The notes under the pieces are model-generated. The model saw only the letters and a list, made by a program, of their open reading frames with translations. It was not told where the DNA came from and did no database searches. 38,170 nucleotides of DNA from Oscillospiraceae bacterium (GTDB lineage Bacteria; Bacillota; Clostridia; Oscillospirales; Ruminococcaceae), in the NCBI GenBank assembly GCA_028720105.1, contig JAQYLI010000018.1, positions 1 through 38,170 on the forward strand, written 5' to 3'. The position numbers and the translations under genes are program-made. This document shows, one piece after another, positions 31,508 through 38,170 of the stretch (within the stretch, counting starts at the first letter, position 1; each line of letters starts with the position of its first letter).

Positions 31508-33409
31508 TTATATTCTTGCAGCTTTTCTGCGTGTTTTTTCTTCGTACATAAGCTTGTCGGAAAAACGGATAAGCTCGTCAAAGGAGAGCCTTTCGTCCTT
31601 TTGAGTTATGTATATGCCCATACTTGCCGCTACTTTGTAGGGTTTTCCCGAGACCTCATTGATATTGTCGAGAGCCTTGTAAAACAGAGGTCGTATATCA
31701 TTTTCCGCTCCGCAGCAGGGGAATACCGCCATCATCTCATCTCCGCCGAAACGGGTGCAGGCAGCCCCCGGAGGGCAAACTTTTTTCAAAGCCTGCGCAG
31801 CATTTTTTATTGCATAGTCTCCGTTGTCGTGGCCGAATTTGTCATTGATAGTTTTAAGTTCGTCAAGGTCGCACATGATCACCGCAAGTGATTTTTCGCC
31901 CAGACCGCGGAGAATGTGCTCATATTCAATACAGAAGCCGTGACGGTTGCAAAGCCCTGTTAAGGCGTCTGTTCTTGATATCTCGTCCACCCTGTTCAGA
32001 AGGTAATGCTGATGTCTGAGACTTCTCAGACCGCCGAGGGCGTTATTAAGCATATTTACTGTCTGGGGAATTTTATAATAATTGCTGGGTATATAGCTTG
32101 AAAAATGAAAGCAGGTATACCCTAAGGGTACTCCGAGATATCCAAGTGCTGTAAAGATAAAGCACCGTCCGTTGCTCAGATATTCATTCAAATTCGGAAT
32201 AATATCCCTGCCGTTCATATCATATGGAATAAATTTTTCTCCATTATTACGCTTTTTATCCCAATCATCGCTGTCATAAAGAACGAAAAGCTCGTCTCCA
32301 AAATGCATTTGTATTTCGTCCTCGGGATTTACGGAACTGTCGGTACATTCGCGTTTTATAACGCAGGTCATAGCGTACATAAGGTCGTCTTTGCGCATTT
32401 CGGCAGCCACATCTTCAAAATTGTCACATTGCTGTATGCGTTCGCTCACGTCCGACAGGATAACATTTTCGTCCTGAAAGCGGTAGAATTTATTTATTAG
32501 CTCGTTATACGGAGCGGAGGCATTAAATTTAAGCTCTTTTTTTTCACAAGTACAGCCGCAGGATTCGTTTATTATAGGTTCGGGCACGATAGGGATATTT
32601 TCCTCGAAAGCACCTTGTACAAATATACGGTTTATTGTTTCACATACCGCTTTTGCAATAGCCGATGGAAATATTCCGGCAGATGATACCGCAGGTTCGG
32701 CGCTGTATATCGTTTCTATGCCGTCATAGCCTGCAACAGCCACATCACCGGGAACGGAAATGCCCTGACCTTGAAGAAAATAGGAAACTGCCACCGCCAT
32801 ATGGTCGTTGGCGCATACGATCGCCTGCGGAAGTCTGTTTTCTTTCAGAAGCTTTTCAGCGGCGGCAACAGCAGGTACAGACCAGAAATCTCCATAGCTT
32901 ACCATACTGTCATCAAAAGGGATATTATTATCCTGAAGCACCTCTCTGAAAGCTTCAATACGCTCGTTGGAGTAGGAATTGCCTTTAACTCCGGCTATCA
33001 TATGAATATCCTTGTATCCGTGATACTTTACCAGATGGGAAACTATCTCGGCAAAGCCGTCTTTGTGGCGGTATTCAATGTTCAGACATCCGCTGATATG
33101 CTCTCCCAGGGATATACAGGGAAGTCCCATATCACGAAAATGCTGTGAAAGAGACTCGCAATAGCCGGAATTATCAAAACGGTAGGAATGGATAACAACT
33201 GCGTCACAGAAGGAAGGGTCTATCAGATCGAAAACAGAAGTCTGTGCATTTTTGTCAGTATTGGTGTTCGGTTTGGAAACGCAGTTATATACAAAAAGAC
33301 GGCAGTCCATTTTGTTCAGCTGCTTGTCCAGCTCGTTAACAAGCTCATGACATTCACCGTCCTGAATTCGGCAGGTACAAAGCACAATTATTTTATATTT
33401 TCCAATCAT
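31508..33409 (-). CDS. LacI-type sugar sensor fused to a GGDEF domain
   Basis: The 633-residue protein has a periplasmic-binding-protein-like sensor of the LacI/GalR type (about 5-275, with NERIEAFREVL, AIVCANDHMAVAV and VAVAGYDGIE), a middle region with a helical start and a GAF-like part (about 290-450), and a C-terminal GGDEF domain (about 470-633). The GGDEF domain keeps DALTGLCNRHGF, DLDELKTINDKFGHDNGD and RFGGDEM at about 556-560, where the last Phe is Met; no RxxD inhibitory site precedes it. There is no DNA-binding helix-turn-helix, signal peptide or membrane helix. It probably makes cyclic-di-GMP in response to a cytoplasmic sugar. The ATG at 33409 has AGGTG before it; the longer reading frame to 33472 lacks a ribosome site. 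Confidence 0.85.
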   Translation of the reverse strand: MIGKYKIIVLCTCRIQDGECHELVNELDKQLNKMDCRLFVYNCVSKPNTNTDKNAQTSVFDLIDPSFCDAVVIHSYRFDNSGYCESLSQHFRDMGLPCISLGEHISGCLNIEYRHKDGFAEIVSHLVKYHGYKDIHMIAGVKGNSYSNERIEAFREVLQDNNIPFDDSMVSYGDFWSVPAVAAAEKLLKENRLPQAIVCANDHMAVAVSYFLQGQGISVPGDVAVAGYDGIETIYSAEPAVSSAGIFPSAIAKAVCETINRIFVQGAFEENIPIVPEPIINESCGCTCEKKELKFNASAPYNELINKFYRFQDENVILSDVSERIQQCDNFEDVAAEMRKDDLMYAMTCVIKRECTDSSVNPEDEIQMHFGDELFVLYDSDDWDKKRNNGEKFIPYDMNGRDIIPNLNEYLSNGRCFIFTALGYLGVPLGYTCFHFSSYIPSNYYKIPQTVNMLNNALGGLRSLRHQHYLLNRVDEISRTDALTGLCNRHGFCIEYEHILRGLGEKSLAVIMCDLDELKTINDKFGHDNGDYAIKNAAQALKKVCPPGAACTRFGGDEMMAVFPCCGAENDIRPLFYKALDNINEVSGKPYKVAASMGIYITQKDERLSFDELIRFSDKLMYEEKTRRKAARI

Positions 33410-33489
33410 TTCTGACACCTCGTGATCACGATAAGCAATATTCAAAGCAAGCACGGCAAAAATAAAACACATTGATAATAATATTATAT

Positions 33490-33518
33490 ATTATATCATA
33501 TTTTCTTAACAGTGTCAA
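33490..33518 (-). promoter_or_regulatory. Proximal sigma-A promoter of the sensor-GGDEF gene
   Basis: Read on the minus strand: TTGACA (33518-33513), a 17-base spacer and TATAAT (33495-33490), with TGA before the -10. It is an exact consensus promoter about 75 bases before the ribosome site. Confidence 0.88.
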
Positions 33519-33607
33519 CGCATTTTTGCTCAATTAAAAATTTCAGAAAAGCGCTTATTATAATAACTTATGGCATCATTGAAAAATATTAAAGATATAT
33601 TTACAAT

Positions 33608-33636
33608 ATTATAGCAAAGCGTTTCAAACTTGTCAT
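33608..33636 (-). promoter_or_regulatory. Distal promoter of the sensor-GGDEF gene
   Basis: Read on the minus strand: ATGACA (33636-33631), a 17-base spacer and TATAAT (33613-33608), with TGC before the -10. The spacer holds GTTTGAAAC and CG-centred AAACGCTTT, vaguely like LacI-family operators. Confidence 0.5.
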
Positions 33637-33731
33637 CACCTTTTTGGGTGAGTTTTATGAAAAAAGAGAAATCTTGTAAAGCATAATAAAAGTAGATGTA
33701 ATTTGTTTGTAATATTTATGTAACAAACGAA

Positions 33732-33760
33732 TTGATAAATTTTTTTCCCTATGATAAAAT
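33732..33760 (+). promoter_or_regulatory. Promoter of the acidic lipoprotein gene
   Basis: TTGATA (33732-33737), a 17-base spacer and TAAAAT (33755-33760) with TGA before the -10, about 55 bases before the ATG. Confidence 0.75.
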
Positions 33761-33814
33761 AAGGTCAATGCAACAACAAATATGCAGAATATTATATTTT
33801 AGGAGAGAAATTCT

Positions 33815-34423
33815 ATGAAAAAAAAGATTACAGCCATTTTTGCAATGTGTATGCTCGCAGCAGCTATGACAGCCTGCGGCGGAAGCAAGGCTCCCGAGGA
33901 GACTGCTGCGGCTCCCGCAGATACTACAGCAGCTGCTGAAACTGAGGCAGAGACCGAAGCGGAAGCTGAAGAAGAGCCTGAGACCGAAGCAGAAGCCGAG
34001 GAATATGAAGAAGAGGAGGACAGCGCCTCCGATGACTTCACCCTTCTTGATGTCACCACCGATATGATACAGGTAGGCGTTTACGCTGTTGACGAGGAGC
34101 AGAACGAGCTTGTTTTCTCAATGTTCACAGCTCCTTCGGGAACAGAGATGGCTTCGCTTTTCGTATACTGCCCCGATGGCTCGGGCGATGTTATCTGCGG
34201 TTCCTACACCGCTGAAACAGAGACCGATGAGGACGGCATCACCTGGACAAAGCTTTCCGTTTCAGATGTATACACCGGAAACAGCTATAATATCGGTTTT
34301 GCAGAGTCCGAGGACGATCAGATATACATCTTCAATCCTGCAGGAACAGTTTATGAGGGACAGTATCTCTCCGCTGACGAAACAGTGGTATATATGGGAA
34401 CAGCTGTCGGCCTCATGAGCTGA
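33815..34423 (+). CDS. Acidic lipoprotein of unknown function
   Basis: The 202-residue protein has a lipoprotein signal (C21 in MTAC), a very acidic Ala/Thr/Glu stretch (about 25-72) and a C-terminal domain of about 130 residues rich in beta strands and aromatic residues. I do not recognise the domain. AGGAGAG before the ATG and its own promoter suggest that it is expressed. It is anchored to the outer face of the membrane; the acidic stretch probably acts as a spacer. A strong terminator follows. Confidence 0.75.
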   Translation: MKKKITAIFAMCMLAAAMTACGGSKAPEETAAAPADTTAAAETEAETEAEAEEEPETEAEAEEYEEEEDSASDDFTLLDVTTDMIQVGVYAVDEEQNELVFSMFTAPSGTEMASLFVYCPDGSGDVICGSYTAETETDEDGITWTKLSVSDVYTGNSYNIGFAESEDDQIYIFNPAGTVYEGQYLSADETVVYMGTAVGLMS

Positions 34424-34451
34424 TAAACTTAATCTTCATATCCTCCTTAAT

Positions 34452-34498
34452 ACAGGCAAAGCCGACTGCTGCATTAGTCGGCTTTGCCTGTATTTTTT
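34452..34498 (+). terminator. Strong intrinsic terminator after the acidic lipoprotein gene
   Basis: A perfect 16-bp stem (34452-34467 with 34476-34491) and an 8-base loop precede six Ts. The protease pseudogene starts 14 bases after it without a promoter of its own. Confidence 0.95.
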
Positions 34499-34512
34499 GA
34501 AAGAAAAAAATT

Positions 34513-36644
34513 ATGAGAAATAAAAAAATACTTGCGGCAGTCTGTGCGGCGGCTGTACTTGCTTTGTGCGGGTGTTCGGACGACGGGGATATAAATTATT
34601 TTGACGATACAGACACCAACACATCGGCGTTGTCGGAAACAGAAAACGTTTCGGATAATACTGATAAAAATTCTGCCGCCCCTTTTGGCGTTTCAATGAA
34701 GCTTGATGAAAGCGGAAGGCTTGATATATAAACAGAAGCAGCAATAGCTCGGTCCCTATGGGCGACGCCGGGACCTGGACGGTTTTTGTAATCTTTGCGG
34801 AACCGACCTGGAAAGCGACAGCGGATTTGCTACATATGATATAGAGGAAATGCTGGAAGCTTCTACGGGCAGCAATGTGTGATTTATCGTTCAGACAGGC
34901 GGCACGTATGAGTGGCAGAACAATGTCATAGGTTCGGACGGCATATGCAGATATGAGATATCCGACGGGGAAATTTATCTGCTTGACGAGCAGCCTGCCG
35001 CTTCAATGGGCTCGGCAGATACTCTCGAGGATTTCCTCAAATGGGGAATACAGAAATGCCCTGCCGCAAAAATGGGACTTATCTTCTGGAATCACGGCGG
35101 CGGAAGTATCTCGGGAGTGGGGCAGTGACAGTCTTTCACTTACTGAGATAAATTCCGCTCTTGCGGCTGCTTCTGTCTCAATGACGGACAAATTCGAGTT
35201 TATAGGCTTTGACGCCTGCCTTATGGGCACTGTTGAGACCGCAAATATTCTGGCTACATATTCAAGATATATGTACGGCTCCGAGGAAACGGAACCGGGC
35301 TACGGCTGGGATTATACCGCCATAGGAGATTTTCTCGGCGAAGACCCCTATGCCGACGGAGCAGGGCTTGGCAGGATAGTATGCGACAGTTTCTACGAGG
35401 GCTGTGAGGAGATAGATCTGGAATCAGGCGCTACTCTTTCCGTTATTGACCTTTCGGAAATTGACGGCATTATTGTAAGCTTTAATGATTTTTCCAAAAA
35501 TCTTTATGAAGCTTCAGAGGATAACTCAGTTCTTTCCGCGGTGGTAAGAAAGGTTAAAAACGCCGATAATTACGGTGGAAACAACAAGTCTGAAGGCTAT
35601 ACAAATATGGTAGACCTGGCAGGAATAGTAAGCTCCGGAGCAGGCTATGCCGACGGAGCAGATGAGGTATTATCAGCAATCGACAAGGCAGTCATCTACA
35701 AGAGGAACGGTTCGGATCATTCGGAAGCCTGCGGTCTGTCTGCATATTATCCTTTGCAGCTTCAGGGCTCTGCTGAGCTAGAAATATTCGGAGACGTGGC
35801 GGTAAGCCCATATTACCTTTCCTTTGTGGACAGAACGATCTACGGAAGTTCAACAGGGGGAAACACAGAAGATTACGATAATTCCTCAATTCTTGATCTC
35901 TGGCTCAGTTCTGATGATACGGAAGACTATGATGATTACTGGGACTGCTACGGTGACTGCGAGCCTACGGGAGAAAGCCCGCTTATAGTATTCTATGACG
36001 AGCCGCAGTTTTTTGAAGACGGCACCTTCGGTTTTTCTCTTACGGACGAATCGCTTGAATACACTGCCGGCGTTCAGGCAAATGTTTATATGATATCCGA
36101 GGATATGGACGACTTAATTGAGCTGGGAGTAAGCGTTGATATTATTCCGGACTGGGAAAACGGCATATTTACGGATAATTTCGACGGATACTGGTTTTCT
36201 CTCCCCGACGGGCAGATACTTGCGGTTTACGTTGTTGAGGAATGTGACGGATATGACATTTACACTTCTCCCGTTTTAATAAACGGGGAGGAAACAAATC
36301 TCAGAATAATCCACGACTATGAGAATGATACCGTAACCATTGACGGAATATGGGACGGCATTGACGAAAACGGTATGGCGGCAAGAAACGTATATGAACT
36401 GAGCGAGGGCGACTCCATAACTCCGCTTTACTATGCTTCTGCCATCGACAGCGATGATGAATATTATTACTACGGAGACGAATATGTTTTTGACGGTGAG
36501 CCTGAAATATACTTTGATCTGCTTTATGACGGAGAATATCTTTACGGCTTTACCATTGACGATATTTTCGGAGATTATTTTGTTACGGATTTTGTAAACT
36601 TTACCGTTGACGGCAAAGATATTTATTACAGCGAGCTTTCATAA
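34513..36644 (+). pseudogene. Clostripain-family (C11) lipoprotein protease, broken by at least four lesions
   Basis: The reading begins with a lipoprotein signal (C21 in LCGC) and stops at TAA 34729. A second frame continues the same protein (from 34731, to AGTWTVFV), if two extra bases in the ATATATA run near 34726 are removed. Near 34790 one base is missing, after which GTDLESDSGFATYDIEEML and so on continue in a third frame, interrupted by TGA at 34880-34882. The frame then runs through WNHGGGSISG with the catalytic His (35093-35095) and shifts again near 35120. The catalytic Cys in DACLMG (35217-35219) and the rest, to 36644, are in yet another frame. The last 1.5 kb are intact. C11 enzymes are secreted cysteine proteases that cut after Arg or Lys. 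No promoter is seen. Confidence 0.85.
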
Positions 36645-36649
36645 GCTCA

Positions 36650-36687
36650 GGCAGGAAAATCTAAATGACAGATTTTCCTGCCTTTTC
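36650..36687 (+). terminator. Intrinsic terminator after the protease pseudogene
   Basis: GGCAGGAAAATCT (36650-36662) pairs perfectly with AGATTTTCCTGCC (36670-36682), followed by TTTTCT. Confidence 0.9.
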
Positions 36688-36701
36688 TACTAAAAAAACA
36701 G

Positions 36702-36730
36702 ATGACAAATCAGCAAAAATGTGGTATGAT
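36702..36730 (+). promoter_or_regulatory. Promoter of the MalT-like regulator pseudogene
   Basis: ATGACA (36702-36707), a 17-base spacer and TATGAT (36725-36730) with TGG before the -10. The GTG start at 36750 follows closely with GGGAG as ribosome site. Confidence 0.6.
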
Positions 36731-36749
36731 TAACAGGGAGTGATGTGGA

Positions 36750-37975
36750 GTGAGCAGCTATATAAAGCCTGCGGCAGCGTTCAAAAAGCTTGATGCGGCA
36801 AAGATATTGAAGCAAAACGTTTATATTTACGGAGCAACGGGCTTTGGAAAAACAGAGCTTATCAGGCAATATTTAAAAATGATAAATATATTTACATACC
36901 CTGCAGGCAGAACAGCTGCGATATGTCCCGTATTCCCGAAAAGTTCAGCCGTACAGCTGCAGTTGTCATTGACAATATCAACGCTGTGGAAAGTGCGGAG
37001 ATACGCAGTGAGATAAAAGCGCTTTGCGGAAGAAAGGATATATGGGTCATAATAGCCGGAAGAAGCAGAATGCCAGGCTGGCTTTTTGATACATTTATTA
37101 CCAAAAATATGCTTCTTATAACCGAAGACGATCTTGCGCTGTCCGAAGAGGGTATCGACAAGTATATGAGGTCGGAGGGGATAATTCTTACCGCTGATGA
37201 ACTGCGTTTTCAGAGGCAGTGCAGCGAGGGAAAACTGTACGGAGTAAAATTTACCGCACAGCAGCTGCTTGCAGGCGATAAGATAGGCAGGGAGCTTTTT
37301 GAAAAAAACAGCATTATGTTCCAAAACTATCTTGAAAATAATATTATCTCCGAGATGAATACCGGGATAGTGGATTTTCTTATGAAGATATGTATCGCTG
37401 ATGAATTTACCGAGCAGCTTGCGATAACGGTCACGGGAAATTCTGCTGTACTCGGGCTTATTGAACAGGCTATGGACGCAGGAAACTTCATTGATGAAAA
37501 AAACGGCGTTTACACTCTCCGTCCCCAGCTTCTGAAAGCGCTGCGGAGAAAAGCCGTCAAGGAATTTTCGGAAGAGGAGCTTCATCAGTATGCTGTTCTT
37601 GCAGGCGGATATTACGAGGCTCACGGCGAGGACGACAAGGCGTTGGATCTATATGCCAAATACAATGAGTCCGCCCGTATCCGTGAGCTTCTTATCAGAA
37701 ATTCAAGGAAAAATCCTGAATCGGGATATTATATCGAAATGCGAAAGTATTATCTTATGCTTTCGGAAGCGGATATTGAAAGCAATGTTTATCTGATGTC
37801 CGCTATGTCAATGCTTTATTCAATGCTTCTGGATTTTGAAAAAAGCGAATACTGGTATAAAAAGCTGACGGATTACCGTGACAAGGCAAAGGGTTCAAGC
37901 AGGCGAGAGGCAATTCAGCGGATAGTATATCTGGATATTTCTCTTCCGGGCCGCGGAAGTATAAATAGTCTCTCC
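36750..37975 (+). pseudogene. MalT-like LuxR-family regulator, frameshifted and cut by an insertion sequence
   Basis: The first part (GTG start, residues 1-44) carries a P-loop GATGFGKTE and the following QYLK. The same protein goes on in another frame as NDKYIYIPCRQNSCDMSRIPEK, so one base has been lost in the A run at 36875-36879. From there it is open through the STAND ATPase part (VVIDNINAVES, DIWVIIAGRS) and helical repeats to YLDISLPGRGSIN, near 37968. Homologues go on for several hundred residues to a LuxR helix-turn-helix; here the frame runs into insertion-sequence DNA and stops at 38095. The end given is approximate. It is probably dead as a regulator. What it controlled is not known. 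Confidence 0.8.
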
Positions 37976-38000
37976 TCAACACCCCCCAAAGCCAGAAATA

Positions 38001-38029
38001 TAGACAAAAACAAGCAAAAGTGGTATAAT
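38001..38029 (+). promoter_or_regulatory. Promoter of the transposase gene
   Basis: TAGACA (38001-38006), a 17-base spacer and TATAAT (38024-38029) with TGG before the -10. Confidence 0.7.
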
Positions 38030-38030
38030 A

Positions 38031-38076
38031 GAAGTGCAAGGAAAATAGCGGAAACGAGTAAAAAAGCTTGCACTTC
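38031..38076 (+). promoter_or_regulatory. Leader hairpin in front of the transposase ribosome site
   Basis: GAAGTGCAAG (38031-38040) pairs perfectly with CTTGCACTTC (38067-38076) around a 26-base loop. The stem ends directly at the AGGAGGAG ribosome site, so it may limit transposase translation, notably from transcripts that enter from outside. Confidence 0.6.
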
Positions 38077-38087
38077 AGGAGGAGCAT

Positions 38088-38170
38088 ATGTATAAGTTTA
38101 ATCGAAATTCACAGATCACATTCAGCGATTTTAATCAGCCGTTGGGAATGAAAATGAATGCAAACAACCG
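38088..38170 (+). CDS. Transposase, N-terminal fragment
   Basis: Only 27 full codons are inside the window. The text ITFSDFNQPLGMKMNANNR matches the well-known start of IS1182/IS5-like transposases (FxDFxQPxGxKLxxxNRW). AGGAGGAG lies before the ATG. The catalytic DDE residues would be downstream, so family and intactness cannot be judged from here. Confidence 0.75.
   Translation, partial: MYKFNRNSQITFSDFNQPLGMKMNANN

Larger units (their letters stand above)
33410..33814. other. 405-base divergent intergenic region
   Basis: No gene is seen here. It is AT-rich and holds two tandem minus-strand promoters for the sensor-GGDEF gene, one plus-strand promoter for the acidic lipoprotein, and a weak hairpin (TCACC 33636-33640 with GGTGA 33647-33651, then GTTTT) of unclear use. 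I searched it for a cyclic-di-GMP riboswitch and did not find the conserved core. Confidence 0.6.
37970..38170 (+). mobile_element. Left end of an insertion sequence (IS1182/IS5-like), partial
   Basis: The regulator homology ends near 37968, and a transposase gene with its own promoter starts at 38088. The exact left edge is not certain, because the other end and target duplication lie outside the window; candidates are about 37969-37985. The 10-bp inverted repeat in the leader and the tight promoter-hairpin-ribosome site order are common in such elements. Confidence 0.7.

Noticed and set aside
33410..33472. Longer N-terminus of the sensor-GGDEF protein with a hydrophobic start
   Set aside because: No ribosome site is present at that start, and the LacI-like fold begins right after the internal ATG at 33409.
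33612..33630. Catabolite (cre) site
   Set aside because: AAAGCGTTT has a CG-like centre, but the outer TG and CA positions of the consensus do not match.
33560..33760. Cyclic-di-GMP riboswitch upstream of the acidic lipoprotein
   Set aside because: The conserved GEMM core was not found; only short A/T-rich pieces and a weak hairpin are present.
34953..35123. Separate gene start at 34953 for the protease 3' part
   Set aside because: The first 57 residues in that frame have no family likeness, while the correct sequence is read in another frame over the same bases.

Overview
The window looks like chromosomal DNA of a low-to-mid GC Clostridia member, most likely a fibre-degrading Ruminococcus-like gut or rumen bacterium. 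The support is a complete spoIIIAA-AH operon, the Firmicutes-type order nusB / xseA-xseB-ispA-dxs-tlyA-nadK-argR-recN, strong AGGAGG ribosome sites, sigma-A promoters that often carry an extended -10, and a cluster of plant-glucan genes (GH16 lichenase, GH5, sugar-binding lipoprotein, esterase). The species is an inference; there is no rRNA or tRNA in the window.

Region 1 (1-8.8 kb) is housekeeping: the 3' end of an HPr gene, a secreted DacF-type carboxypeptidase with altered motifs, pgi, an unexplained structured spacer, a small P-loop protein, yceD-rpmF with a consensus promoter, a PDZ/radical-SAM protein, der, plsY and gpsA. Region 2 (9.0-13.9 kb) is an intact spoIIIA operon behind a strong terminator-like hairpin. 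Region 3 (13.9-23.9 kb) runs from nusB through a TsaD paralogue, exonuclease VII, isoprenoid genes (ispA, dxs), a PAP2-like protein, tlyA, nadK, argR and recN, with short gaps or overlaps that suggest one long operon. spoIVB and spo0A, which often follow recN in relatives, are replaced here by a Na+-coupled NSS transporter.

Region 4 (25.4-33.4 kb) is an accessory carbohydrate locus. An AraC regulator is divergent from a sugar-binding lipoprotein and a signal-less GH5 enzyme, and is followed by a lipoprotein lichenase and an esterase. Next come a surface protein with a CBM-like domain and an MPVTG C-terminal anchor, and a soluble protein that joins a LacI-type sugar sensor to a GGDEF domain. 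No ABC permease genes are present. My reading is a mixed-linkage beta-glucan module: cut outside, bind, import through permeases coded elsewhere, finish inside, with sugar sensing wired to cyclic-di-GMP.

Region 5 (33.8-38.2 kb) is decaying. After an acidic lipoprotein comes a clostripain-type (C11) protease gene broken by two small frameshifts, a TGA stop and a third frameshift. A MalT-like regulator follows with a -1 frameshift in an A run, and it is cut at its 3' side by the start of an insertion sequence whose transposase runs off the window.
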